Shown piece by piece: positions 12,255 to 23,811 of a stretch of 64,000 bases of DNA. The translations under genes and the position numbers were made by a program. This stretch comes from Catonia carolina. Taxonomy: Eukaryota > Arthropoda > Insecta > Hemiptera > Achilidae. The notes beneath the pieces are model-generated. The model saw only the letters and a program-made list of their open reading frames with translations. It was not told the origin of the DNA and searched no databases. The stretch spans positions 91,924,469-91,988,468 of the forward strand of contig JAQMRL010000003.1 of the NCBI GenBank assembly GCA_035578175.1, given 5' to 3'. The first letter of the stretch is position 1, and the number at the start of each line of letters is the position of its first letter.

Positions 12255-12618
12255 AGTGAAATATCGGTAATTCGAACTAGTGTAATTAAAAATTTTCGTT
12301 AATTCGAATAAATTACTTGTCTCCATCATTTTCTGTAAACACTAATATTAAATCTAACTTCGTCATTCGAAATTTTGAAATGAAAATTTTCATTAATTCG
12401 AAGTTTTTAGGCCAATAAAGAGGCATGGATACGTCTATGTGCTTCGAAAATTGGGTTTGCAAAATTGATTAAAATTTCTTCAAGAAAATCGAAAAATCAT
12501 GCTATTTGTTGACAACTGTAGTGCACATCCCGATTGCCAATTTGAAGGCTATAACGTAACAATTATTTCCACCAAATATATGACATCTGTGTGCCAGCCA
12601 AGAACAAGGCGTAATTAG
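12255..12618 (+). pseudogene. Pogo/Tigger-type transposon fragment
   Basis: A terminus-like cagtgaaatatcggtaattc starts just after TA at 12253, and ttcgaa-rich repeats follow. At about 12484-12617 the plus strand encodes ENRKIMLFVDNCSAHPDCQF and then a degenerate tail. The DNCSAHP block is the second catalytic aspartate region of pogo/Tigger DDE transposases. The rest of the transposase and the right terminus are missing, so this is a decayed remnant. Confidence 0.65.
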
Positions 12619-12619
12619 A

Positions 12620-13320
12620 TAATATTAGTTAATAGGCTATTAATAAATTAATTGTGTTGTATAATACGAAAGTTACTCTTTAAAAATAAACGTCTTTTAA
12701 TATATTGTACTGACATTTCATCTACAACGCCTACAGTGCTATCCTTTAGTATTTTTATGATGGAAAATCGATAAAAACAAATAGAGCGAATAATATGAAC
12801 AATTCTGATTAATAAATTAATGTATTTAAAAGTTAATGGCAAAGACTAACCTTTTATGGATATATTTACTTAGAATTTGAAATAATAAACAGTTTAAATT
12901 AATCGGATATGGAAAACAAGATAAATAGGCTGTTTTGTTAAAAAGTTTGTAAGTGTATAATAAGCGGAGGTTAGATTTACCGTAGGTGGCAATTGTTAAG
13001 GTATTTTTACGGTACGTCACGTTACGTAATTCTCCAACAAATAAAACGTTTATTAATATCGTTGGCAGATCAGGTGGAAATTAATATTAATAATTTTTGT
13101 TTCAATTATAATTTCAACGTAGGTGGTATAACGTTGTTTTTGTGACAGATTACAAACGATTTAACAGAATCAACAAGTTCGTTAAATGGACTGTTTCCGT
13201 TTAATTACGTCTGTTGATACTGTGAATTGTAAAACAAACTGGGCGGTCAAAAAGTTACATAAAAACAATTGGAGATAACATAAATTTTGTTTATTTGTAA
13301 TTGTGCCCATAACTAACAGG
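12620..13320. other. No recognisable gene
   Basis: AT-rich; short minus-strand frames here have no family resemblance. Confidence 0.4.
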
Positions 13321-13323
13321 TCT

Positions 13324-13719
13324 GCCCATAACAGACAGGTGGAGTGTCAAATTATTTACACTCAATCTGTTCGTTGCAGGGCTAAAATAAATAGTTCTGT
13401 TTCTTATCATATGGTCAGCCAATTAAATGACTGAATCATTTAAGAACAGAAGAGGTAGAGGTATAAAAGACACTAATCAGAGTTATCTCCTCTGAAAGTA
13501 ATGAATTTTATTATACAGCCAGACCCTGTGGTGAATGAAGTGAAGTAGTCATTTGCAGAGTGGAAAATATATGCTTTTCAGAGGACCCGGCATGCTGATA
13601 AGCGTACTTTTCCACTCAGTGAGGAAGGCAATGGTAAACCACCTCACTCCTCGTTTTACTTATTAAAACCTCTAGAGGTTCAAACCAGCCTTTCGGCTGT
13701 TGACCTAAACAACAACAAC
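13324..13719 (+). repeat. AAC repeat, copy 3, with clear (AAC)n tail
   Basis: The copy starts gcccataacagacaggtgg and ends tgacctaaac plus four AAC units. It defines the orientation of the family. It lies head-to-tail with copy 4. A short duplicate of its start (cccataactaacagg) precedes it at 13306. Confidence 0.85.
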
Positions 13720-14207
13720 TAACAGGTGGGGTGTTAAATTATTTGACTCGATCTGTTAGTTCCAGGTCTAAAAGAAATAGTTCTATTTCTTATCACATGG
13801 TCAGACAATTATTTGACATTTGGGAATAGAAGAGGTAGAGGTGATACTAGTAACAGTTATCTTCTCTAAGAGTAATGAATTTTATTACACAGCCAGACCC
13901 TGTGGTGAATGAAGTTAAGGTGTCAATTGCAGAGTGGAAAGTAGGTGCTTTTCAGAGGGCCTGCCATGCTTATAATCTTCTATGAGATTAATGAATTTTA
14001 TTATACAGCCAGACCCTGTGGTAAATGAAGTGAAGGTCTCATTTGCAGGGTGGAAAGTAGGTGCTTTTTAGAGAGCTTGTCATGCTAATAAACATACTTT
14101 TCCACTCAGTGCGGAAGGCAAAGTTAAACCCCCTCACTGCTCGTTTTACTAAGTAAAGCCTCTAGAGGTTCAAACCAGCCTTCCGGCTGATGACCTAACC
14201 AACAACA
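13720..14207 (+). repeat. AAC repeat, copy 4, with internal tandem duplication
   Basis: This copy begins directly at the tail of copy 3. A block of about 117 bp, from the atgaatttta block to the catgct block, is present twice (about 13859-13975 and 13976-14092). It ends with aacaac after gacctaacc. Confidence 0.8.
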
Positions 14208-14209
14208 TT

Positions 14210-15500
14210 ACTTGCCCAGTAACTCTTAAAACACGTTTGAAAGGTAATTTAATTAATCTATGTTAGCAACATTAACACTGTAGAAATTGTCTCTGGCTAA
14301 AGAACCTTCGAGATAAGTAAATGATGCATATTAAAATAAATAAATATTTAACTCATCTGATATGGTGTACACAATCATCAACTTGGTTGGTGTGCACTGT
14401 CAATTTAAATGGATAATAGGACGTTAAATTTTCTTTTTGCTTTTGTCACCAGTGAAGTTGTATTGAAAATGTTAAAGCAAATGTAATATTTATCACAGTC
14501 ACGCGATAGAAGCTAAAGTACTTTGAACATAAAATGATTAGGACCTATGAGGTAAGCAATGATTTACTTCAGGGTAGAATGAACGATTCAGGAATCAAAT
14601 CTTAGAATTTGTTTTTATTAATGTAGAGAAATAGCTCAATCAACCACAACCAATAAATTATTTAACAGTGCTCTGCTGATAAACTTAAATTTAAATTAAA
14701 CTAGCTGGCTGTGCGAAAATTCACACAATGAATCCTGAGTGACATCACTATCCAATGATGGTGGTCATTAGCAGTGAAAATGAATGGTGGCTTCAGACCA
14801 CCCATTTTCACTCACCAATTTTTGAACCTCACGAAACGTAAAGTCGGTTCTACAAAATATTTCTTGTAGAAATAAGTATGATCTCTGGATAAAGGTGTCC
14901 GTTGAGAAAAAGTTTGACTTTAATTAAATTAATTGGCTGTTAAGTAGGAATGGGGAACAGGCTTGATAGCAAATTGAACATTGGGCTATATTGGTACTAA
15001 AGTAGCAAATCAAATAAAATTCATTTATTATTTTTTTTTAATCTAATAAATTTTCCAGATTTATGGTAGTTAAACACTTTTTGGCAAGTCAGCGCGGTAT
15101 AAGGATCCTATCATCACCAAAAAAAGAAACCGGTTAAAGTTTAAAAATATAAATATGTATAAAATCGTTTAGCAATTTAAATATTTATAGAGTGGTTTCA
15201 TCTACAAAATTCTTATTTATTTCTTAAAATCTAGAAAGTATTGTTATAACAGTCACAAAGTCACTGACAGAATAGCAGCATCATCGAATAATTATTTTCA
15301 TTCAATTACTTTTGTTATTAACTTCTCAAAATCTCGTTACTACCTTTAAAAATATTTTATTTTTGGGTTTATTTTGCAGAAACCCGAAAGCGTGCTTTTT
15401 ACAAAGATGTAAAAATTATATGAAACCGTTCGGAAGAGCTCTGTATTAAAGTGCAAATAGAATCTTCATTTAAAATACATTAGACCACACTTTGCGTTTT
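14210..15500. other. No recognisable gene
   Basis: AT-rich. A short inverted pair (accacccattttcactca against tgaaaatgaatggtgg) lies near 14775-14815. Nothing else is supported. Confidence 0.4.
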
Positions 15501-16030
15501 TAATTTTTCGGGGACCTTCGAGCCAGTCCAGTCAGCAGTTAGAAAGTTGCTATTAATTGTTAAGCAATACTAGTTGAGTAAGCGATTTTCTATGGTGACC
15601 ATTTGAAGCTATTCTTGAACAAACTCCACTGGAGGTCCTTGTTCAAAAATTCATACCGAATCGCTTCAAATACACAGCGCAGCAATAAAATTGGGCGGTT
15701 TAATCAAATTAAGTCAATAAAGTATAGTTCCCGAAAACAAATAAAAGCTAAAAAAATTAGGTATTGTAGGGAAGAAACAGCTGCTAACCGGCTGCCTCCA
15801 CCAAATTATGTAGTGAAGAAATGTAAGTCTTCACCAATATTAGTATATAATTTTTATGTAGAATACAATAAAGTAGTAATCAGGCATTACGAACTGTTTT
15901 TGAAGTATAGACCAAGACTTCCCGTCACCAAAACTCGAAGTGGGAAACCACCATTATGATTTCTGCAAGGAAACCCCAAGAGTACCCCACACCAAGTTAT
16001 GCAATGACGAAAATGCGGTCCCTACCTAAA
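15500..16030 (+). other. GC-richer segment with an unrecognised 118-codon frame
   Basis: A less AT-rich segment carries a plus-strand frame at 15603-15959. It starts MKLFLNKLHWRSLF, is rich in K and R, and ends KTRSGKPPL. The upstream stretch (cgagccagtccagtcagcag) looks like a LINE or LTR leader. It could be a decayed gag-like ORF1, but no zinc knuckle or other motif is visible. Chance cannot be excluded. Confidence 0.25.
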
Positions 16031-16059
16031 ATTTCTCGGGAGCGTCCACCAGCCGAATT

Positions 16060-17090
16060 TTCGGATTCAAATCAGAAGCTGAAATCTTAACCCTGGGGAT
16101 TTGACAACCCTTTTTGAGATGAAAAAATTTATCATAGGCTCAGACAGTGGACAGACGTACACACGCACAAGAGCAGAAAGAAACTCAGCTGATGACCTAA
16201 ACAATAGTATATAACAATATATGTTAAACGAATATAAATAAAACTTGATTATTGAATACACAAAACTTACTTAAGTAATCTTGAAATACTTAAAATCATT
16301 ATTTCGTAATTGAATGATATGTAATAAATTAAAGAATGTAAATTGGAAATTGTACAAAGCATATTGATGACATTGAGTTTTACCTCACTTTCTTTTTTAC
16401 ATGGCAGACAGATTTGTCCTTCATTTTGGGTTGCTAACTTACAAGGAAACGCTTATAATTGCCTTTAAATTAAATTTATAGAGTAATTTAATTAAGAGGC
16501 ATAATTTATAAAACTTATATCGACCTACGAAGCCAGTATTGGCGGATAAAACTAAGTTTCCTGACTTTCTAGTCAACCTATACAGAACATCATTAAATTT
16601 TAATTCAAGTCTCTCTTTCGAGTTCAGGAAAAATCTCTCCGTCAAAAAGTTTGTATTTTAAATAAATCAAGCTTTTCAGCAACTGAAATCTGTTTTGTAC
16701 GTAAGAAATTCAGTTAGATCTAAATTGGTTTTGTAATTATTTAAGTTTCTTCTTATTTAACCTAAATAATATAGGGATGTAAAAATGAATTGTCAATCAT
16801 TTAAGTGTAGTCTATACATAATATAAATACCTCGGTACACATAATATAAATATTAAAATTCATAAAGAAAAATTTAAATCTATTCGTAACTAATAGCTTT
16901 AATCATCAATACAATACGAGCAATAAATCTTTATTTCGTTCAGATAAACACAAAAAATATAAATAATCGACCGGGGCAAATTACAGTGCTATGAAGTACG
17001 CGTTACCCAAACGAATACGGCAAGATAAATACGAAAAATTTGTTATATGATTTTGAAAAAAGAAATGATCAATAATAAAATTCTTCTTAT
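16060..17090. other. No recognisable gene
   Basis: AT-rich; short frames only. Confidence 0.4.
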
Positions 17091-17093
17091 TCT

Positions 17094-17770
17094 GACGTGT
17101 TTTTTTGTTTTGGGTTCCAGGGACCTAAAACCGTGTATTACCGGTAAAAACTCGATTTCGAAAAATCTAAATGTATTTATTATTATTTTATTTTATAACA
17201 ATTATTTATTTACAAAATTATAAAATATTTAAATTAAATTAGTTACAGACACACAAAGACTGACAAACAGTCTTTGTGTGTCTTTTTGAATATTAAAGTC
17301 ACAATCTTAAAAATACAATTTTTTCAGAAGAAAACAGCTTCACCAAGAATTTGAGCAAACATGGCGTCTACCCTATCTTGTAGAGCATAAGAAATATAGT
17401 AAATGAGGCGAATTTAAAAAAAATCTTAGGAGCCGTTTTTGAGAAAATCGCAAAAAAGTGAAAAATGACACGAATAAACTACTACTTCCGGTCGACCGAT
17501 TTTGATGAAAATTTTCCTGTCGGGTTCTCTAGTAGTATCTAACTTAAGTTTCAAGTTTCAAGTTCCTACAATGTTCCGTTCTTGAGATATTTTGTTCACA
17601 CACACACACACAAACACACACGACCAATTGCTAAAAAACATGTTTTTGGGTTCAGGGGGTCTGAAAACGTATAGATCCGGTGAAAACTTGATTTTGAAAA
17701 ATCGACACAAAAATAATGCCTACTTTTCTTCCTATATATTCATACAGGCAAGAGAAAGTAAAAAAGTTAA
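17094..17770 (+). mobile_element. C element, rearranged partial copy
   Basis: A partial right end (gggttccagggacc to the aaaactcgatttcg block, 17094-17166) is followed by a hairpin (17247-17283). A longer right two-thirds of the element then runs from about 17290 to 17770. This part includes actactacttccgg, the (CA)n tract at 17597, and the terminal block ending gcaagagaaagtaaa. The order implies a partial duplication or a second insertion. Confidence 0.7.
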
Positions 17771-17859
17771 CATTTTTACTTAATATTTAAAGAAACAACA
17801 TTAATTAACTTATGATAGGTACTTTATTGTTGATAAGGTCATCAGCAAAAAGGGTTTTT

Positions 17860-18990
17860 TGAACCTTGTAGGATGAACTTGACCTACATTTTGTTTAGTG
17901 GACAAGGTCAAACAGACAGGTTGGCCACTACTTAATTTTTAAGTAGAAAAGATCAAATCTAGTAATACCTGGTATATAAATTTGTTAAAACTTTTAAATA
18001 ATATTAATAGCTTTATAAAGTGTAGATACAGGCAAATAATAATAACAGTTTTTAATTAATAGAATATCAGTTAATTTTCAATCATTTTTATAATTTATAA
18101 CATACGAACAACGAGATTAGAAGTGAGTACTACGTTATCAAAATGCACAACTAAATCATATTTAGTAAAAAGTAAATTAAAAATCGAAATTAAGATAAAT
18201 ATTTAACTAAAAACATTAATAACTAAAGTAATATACAGTGTATATTTTTAAACAGTGATCCGAATTTTCTGAACAGTTTTAAAATATTCAATCAAAATTC
18301 AAAGATGATATAGTCGCTTGAATCATGAAATCGTCGAGCGGTACGACATCAGCATCCGAACGCATTGTATGTGAACGCATTACCTGCATGTATCAGTACC
18401 GAACGCATTGTATGTGAACGCTCCAGTAAAAATTTAAATCATAATATTTAAAGATAATAATATATATTAAATAATGCATCAAAGAGTGGACAGAGTTATG
18501 AGCTGTATTTAATTTGTGAATGGAAGTTCGGAAAATAGATCGAATTACTTCAAGTTTGAAATATCAAGATTCCAGTTTTGTAGACTGACGCCATCAACAC
18601 TAACGCTTTATTTCATTTTCAAAGAATTGTAACGTGAACCGGTAAAAGTCAACTAAATATTTATTTTTATTAACTGATATACATTTAAAATATATTTATC
18701 AATTTATAAAGAAGTCAAAATTAATTAATAATCAAAATTTCTAAATATAAAACCAGTATTACCTTTATATTTAAATAAGTACCGATATTCTTTTGTTTAT
18801 TTAAAAATTTTTCAATTGTTGTCCTTTGTAAATTATTAAAATAAACAATAAACAATTATAAGTTAAAAAAAACCCTGAGATTATTTTGATTTAGAGTCAT
18901 TATTTTGTTATATTAATAATTATTTATTTTATTTTTTATTTAATTTAAAGTCTTAAATCAAATTTGTGTCTATTTATTTTATTTTTAAAT
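17860..18990. repeat. Diverged dispersed repeat, about 1 kb, copy 2
   Basis: Partner of 8885-9950, with landmarks in the same order. It also contains a 23-bp direct repeat (18356-18378 and 18399-18421, core cgaacgcattgtatgtgaac) with a period of 43 bp that copy 1 lacks. Confidence 0.5.
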
Positions 18991-19011
18991 TGTACAACCG
19001 TAGTGTTGCTA

Positions 19012-20266
19012 CAACCTCTAGAGGCTTTTACTAAGTAAACGAGAAGTGAGTGGTTTACTATTGCCTTCCTCACTGAATGGAAGAGTAGGTATGCTTATCA
19101 GCATGCCAGGCCCTCCGAAAAGCATCTTCTTTCCACCCTGCAAATGACACCTTCACTTAATTTACCACAGGGTCTGGCTGTATAATGAAATTAATTACTC
19201 TCAGAGGAGATACCTCTGAAAAGTGTCTTTTACACCTCTACCTCTTCTATTCAGCAATAAATAATAACCAACCTGTTCAGTATTGCAATAAGTTCAAATA
19301 CCCCGCGCCGGCGATCATTCTAGAATATGATCTTCCCGCTCGATTAAATCTCCAATATTGATTTCGTATTGATTACTGTACTATTTAGTTCTACGCATGT
19401 GTGATCCTCGCTCACGTGCCCCGCTCTCCGCCAATAGCAAAATTCAGCTAATTTCTTTCTCTCACTTCGCCATTGCTCCTTCCTTCCTGATTCTCTCTCA
19501 CTGCAAGTCAAACTCTCGAACGTGCCGGTCGTGTAGCGCACCACTGTCTCAACGGACGCTCTCAGCCCGCTTGTGCTGGCGTCTTTTCATGTAACGCATT
19601 GGACATTCCAATACCATGTTGCCGTTAATACTTGTAATTACGGCCCCAAATAACGAGCTATTCTGTGTAAAACGTGCGTACAATTAATCAACGAACTATT
19701 CATGTTGTTTTTTAGTCAACTAATTACCGAACCTTGTGAAACTGTGTTAACCCGTGTTGTGAACCTGTAAACCGTTTTCCTAAACTGTAATTATTCAAGT
19801 ATTAGCAGTGCTTCATTTCTATTGTTAAAGTGCCTTTGGTGACTTGTTTATTGTGTGAAATCTGTACAGATCTTATCAAACATTTTAGTGTCTTCGTACA
19901 ACGGCGTTACCTAACCGAAGCATCTTGGAAAACCTACGCACTCAAAATTAAGTAAGTACTGCTAAAATTATCACTAATTGCAGTTTTATCCCATGTGTAT
20001 GTTCCTATCCAATATCCAAACTTACCTATTCATTAACGAGCCATGCATTACGCCTAATGTGCGCGTCGAAGCCACATCGCGTCTTTTGTTTCCTGGTTGT
20101 ATTAGATTCAACCGCCCTAACGAATTTAAGCAAAATGTAGGAATCATACTAAAATTTGATTACCGCATTGTACACAACCGGTTAATAATAACCGGTTATA
20201 ATGCTTCAGTCATATAACTGGCTGACCATGTGATAAGAAACAGAACTATTTTTTGTAGCCTTAAGG
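19012..20266 (-). repeat. AAC repeat, copy 5, split by a 914-bp insertion
   Basis: The first part (19012-19259) and the last part (about 20204-20266, cagtcatataactggctgac) are consecutive in the family consensus but lie nearly 1 kb apart here. The extreme outer ends are missing on both sides. Confidence 0.7.
19270..20183. mobile_element. 914-bp insertion of unknown type (solo-LTR-like candidate)
   Basis: The segment is visibly more GC-rich than its surroundings and interrupts an AAC repeat. The 10-bp direct repeat aataataacc flanks it (19260-19269 and 20184-20193). It begins aacctgttcag and ends caaccggtt, so AACC/GGTT form very short inverted termini. No long coding frame is present; frames of 60-80 codons on either strand are unremarkable. 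A solo LTR, a retrogene 5' region or a non-autonomous DNA element would all fit. Confidence 0.5.
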
Positions 20267-20654
20267 TGACTTATTATAAATGATTAAATAATTTCAACAA
20301 TTACTTTTTATTTCTATACAACCTAGCAACAAAAGGTAAAAAATTATACATTTTCTCTGTTATTTATTTCCAACGGAAGAACAAAATTGTTTTGAAATAT
20401 TCGAAACAAATTCACAGGCTTTAAAATAATAAATCTTCATGATCTTTATCTTGCCAGTTTTATTTAGCAATAAAAACAATAATTGAAATAATAAACCAAT
20501 TGTTAAAATAGTCAAATTATTAACATTTCATGATTGATGAAAAATAATTTATGTTATTCGCTGCTTTAAAACAAACATGATAGTAATTAATTACGAACCA
20601 CAACACAACAATATAATTTACAATTAAATTGTATACCGTAGGTTTAGAGAAAAA

Positions 20655-20765
20655 CTTCAAAATAATAACAATCCCTTAATAATATGTAATATGAATTCTG
20701 CAGACCTACCAGGAATTGCACAAAGACGACTGAAACGCCGATGGAGTAGAGACATGATACATTAA
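20655..20765 (+). pseudogene. Jockey-type LINE 3' scrap
   Basis: The block around RRLKRRWSRDMIH (about 20725-20763) matches the corresponding RSLKR.WSRDFI end of the remnant at 27392-27650. It is the extreme C-terminus of the same LINE family with most of the element missing. Confidence 0.45.
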
Positions 20766-20989
20766 CGCAACTGTAACATTGGTTACGTATACAAAAATAT
20801 ACTTTTAAAATAAACACAATTATCGTTATCTGGAGAGCTATTACTGGGTGGTGTCCTCCACAACGCCATTAAAGCGGTTTTTTGTTTTAATTTAGTTGTA
20901 AACATTTTTGCTGGTTGTTTTTCTACAGTTGCAAAATACATAAATTAAAAACATATCTATAACAAAATGTAGTATCACACGCAAGAGAT

Positions 20990-21065
20990 TTTTTGATAAA
21001 AATTTTTAACAAGACACTAAAACAATACTTTCCTTTTCCATATTTTATATAGGGAAAAGAAAGTA
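20990..21065 (+). mobile_element. C element, right-end scrap
   Basis: Contains caatactttcctt and ends gggaaaagaaagtaaa, a degenerate version of the C element right terminus. Confidence 0.4.
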
Positions 21066-21069
21066 AAGG

Positions 21070-21830
21070 TATATTAAAGTTTTACTAATTCTAAAAAAAG
21101 TGTCATTACCTATAGAAAGAATGGTTTGTTGTTTCTATCGTGGATATTATATAAATGAAAAATTTTTAACGCATCATTAGGTCTGTTCTGCAAATATAGG
21201 TCGTTACAGGTAAAATAATTCTGAGTAAGTAAGTATCGGTTTCAATGATTTACCCACGGATTATTTTTGAATAATACGTTTTTGTGTTTCCAAAAAATTC
21301 TTGTTGATGTTTAACATACAGTTAATGTACAAAAATATTTTATTTTTATTAAAGTAAAGAAGACGTATGATAAGACGAAAACGTGGACATTTTGTTAATT
21401 AATTAAATAATGTAACCCAACTCTTTAATTAATTAATTTAGTGTATAACTCTATATCTATAATCCGAATGTCTTTGTGGGCCAAACCTGAAAGACGTGAC
21501 GTCATTATAGCCCCTTGTATCGATACAAAGCTTATTAAAACGCCAGCCTACGTTTTCTGTAAGGTTACATACTGTATTATCTTTAGAGCTACTTATAATG
21601 AATTATATTACATTTCTACAAATAACAACATTCTAAAAAAAAGATTTCTTAGAATGAAAATATTTTAATATTACAGTATAATTTTTAAAAAAATGTAAAA
21701 TTTTGAAAAATAATTTTTTATAAATATTAAAAAAATGATGAGCTCGACCTGAGATATTTTATTGCTAAAATTTAACTTAAATAAAACCAAATAAATTCTT
21801 TCATAATATCTTTTATTTTTCGTTTTTAGA
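21070..21830. other. No recognisable gene
   Basis: AT-rich; a 75-codon plus-strand frame (21441-21668) has no recognisable motif. Confidence 0.4.
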
Positions 21831-21905
21831 ATCCTGAGTGGCGCAATTGGTAACGCGACCAACTGTTCTGCTAAATATGTTCCGTATTCAAATTTACCTG
21901 GCTCA
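21831..21905 (+). other. Degenerate tRNA-like sequence
   Basis: The stretch gagtggcgcaattggtaacg resembles a tRNA D-arm with an A box. The stretch gtattcaaattta, 45 bases on, resembles a weak B box. The acceptor arms do not pair well, so it is more likely the head of an old tRNA-derived SINE than a working tRNA. Confidence 0.3.
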
Positions 21906-21964
21906 ATAGACTTTTTTTTATTTCACATACAATTTTATACCGACTTTAAAAAATTACACTCTTA

Positions 21965-22291
21965 GTTTAATTTTTTTCCCTAATTTGTGTACGTTGCAAT
22001 CTGTTCAATTTAGAACAATAAGCAACTCCATGACCCAATGAGATGAGGATGATGTGTATGACGTGTAAATGAGGTGTAGTCTTGTACAGACCCAGGCTGA
22101 CAATTCCTGAGAGAGTATGGTTAATTAAACCCCAACCATCAAAGTACACCGGTAACCACTGCCTAGTATTCAAATCCGTATAAAAGTAACTACCTTTACT
22201 AAGATTTGAACCAGGAACCTTCGTCTCCGAAAATCACTGTTGAACAGCTGATTTTGGCGACGACTTTACCTCTAGACCAACCCGGTGGGTT
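21965..22291 (-). mobile_element. SINE-2 copy, uninterrupted
   Basis: Minus-strand element of about 327 bp. It starts at aacccaccgggttggtctag (A-box region), has a ggttcaaatct B-box-like block, and ends at an A-rich tail (plus-strand tttttttccct). It provides the empty site for the MITE found in the copy at 4328-4996, at the TA after cgtataaaag (about 22180-22192). Confidence 0.7.
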
Positions 22292-22505
22292 TTAGTTTAA
22301 TAAAAGGTAAATTAAAATTCCGTGAATTTGGTAAGGGTGTTGGGAAATTAAAAAAAAATTTTACTAACATCATAATATTTATATCCAATAGTCAGAGTTG
22401 TACTTTTAGAACTAGCCGGCCCACGGTAAAGTAGTCTGCATAACTGGCTAAACTAGACTACACTAGAGGTTACTACGATTACTAGGGTAGGGTACACTAT
22501 ACATT

Positions 22506-22744
22506 TACGAACGAGAGACTGCAGATGAAGGCGGAGCATAGAGACGTAGATCACAGCACAGAGCCAATTGACTATCGTTAATCGTATCCTGCGTTGTCAC
22601 GTTGTGATCCCGCTGTGAATGACAGCCTAACAAAACGTCAGCTGGAGTTCGGTCGAACAGAGTGTGACTTAACGAAGGGGCAACCTCACACCCGATCTTG
22701 GCTATTATTGGCTAGATCTCATCTGCAGTCTTTAGCTCGTTAGG
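22506..22744. mobile_element. MITE with actgcagatga inverted termini, copy 2
   Basis: Left end acgaacgagagactgcagat; right end atctgcagtctttagctcgt. It is closely similar to 6233-6459 over its full length of about 239 bp. Confidence 0.75.
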
Positions 22745-23012
22745 GTATAGAGGTCTTGCTTTCGATTGTCCCGGTCATATCTAACATTATTTCATCACTC
22801 ATTTATGAATCAACCTTTATAATCTGAATTACAGTTGGACGTAAAAAATTTATTAGAAATAAAAAATAAAACTATAGTCTATTTTTCGTAATTTAGGTCT
22901 GGAGTTAACAAACCTTCTGTGGGTTAGTGCGAGTAAATACACAACACAGACACATTATACGGCCTTCAAAATTGCTGCAAAACTTAACGGGTGAATCAAA
23001 CAGCATGATGTC

Positions 23013-23184
23013 ATTGCAGTTATGTTGGTAAGGTGCTCGCCTCTCATCATGCGGTCTTGGGTTCGAATCCCATTCAGGCACGGCATATTTTCATACGTTA
23101 CAAAAAATCATTTCATCCTTCACCATCTGTATTAGCAGTAATTGCAGAACAGTCGGACGTTAACCCCCACCAACCCAAAAAAAG
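23013..23184 (+). mobile_element. SINE-1 copy 1
   Basis: tRNA-derived SINE with a degenerate A box, ggtgctcgcctctcatcatg, and an intact B box (gggttcgaatccc). It is followed by the family body (ttcatacgttacaaaaaatc; gcagaacagtcggacgtta) and an A-rich end. Confidence 0.8.
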
Positions 23185-23454
23185 TTCTGTAAATCACGTA
23201 CGATGTAATATAACATTAGCTATACCTGATAGATTTATGACATTTCTGAAACGCATTTTCAACATTATTTTTAAAACTCTAATATTGGTCTTATAAAACG
23301 CCAGTGTTATTTTATCTCTTACGTTGAAAATTGCTTTCGATACAAGGTTATTTTATTGATTTTGTCGTTGTCCGTAATGTGTTTAAATAAGTACTTCTTA
23401 CTTTAGGATTAGTGTTTTACATGTGTTAATGCTTTAGTACGAAATTTGATAACT

Positions 23455-23639
23455 ATGGCTGAGAGCCTTTCTTGCAGTACAGTTAAACCCAGAAAAGGTA
23501 AACATTAAGGAAATTTATAGTTCTTAATGTTTTTAATAAACTTAGAAAAAAATATCCAACTTTAGAAATTAAGCAAATACAAGAACTTACGTCTGAATTC
23601 ACCGGTGTGCCCGTTTCAACTATTGAAAGATCGTTTTAG
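23455..23639 (+). pseudogene. Transposase N-terminal remnant (HTH region)
   Basis: It starts with ATG and MAESLSCSTVKPRKGK. After a frame shift it continues VLNVFNKLRKKYPTLEIKQ, then IQELTSEFTGVPVSTIERSF. The pattern matches the DNA-binding start of insect IS630/Tc-type transposases, in which a helix is followed by a TGV..STV-like turn. The catalytic region is missing here. A plausible C-terminus lies at 25755-25890 on the same strand. Confidence 0.55.
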
Positions 23640-23811
23640 AATCATACCGAACAATAAACCAATATTTCTGTATTTTACGATCAGAACTGCATTACGCGCG
23701 TAGTAGCTGTCACCTACTTTTGTGTGCACCCGATTTATATTGCCCACCCACTAAGTGATTTGTTTACTTCACGCCTCAACTAGGGAAATAAACAAAAAAA
23801 ATCTACAGGCC

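Noticed and set aside
14750..14820. Inverted pair as a MITE
   Set aside because: The arms are short and imperfect, with no second copy and no target duplication.
21831..21905. Functional tRNA gene
   Set aside because: A- and B-box-like stretches exist, but the arms do not pair convincingly.
23033..23296. Recurrent LASHHAVLGSNPIQARHIF peptide in several places
   Set aside because: It is the translation of the SINE-1 tRNA-like head, repeated wherever the SINE occurs, not a protein family.
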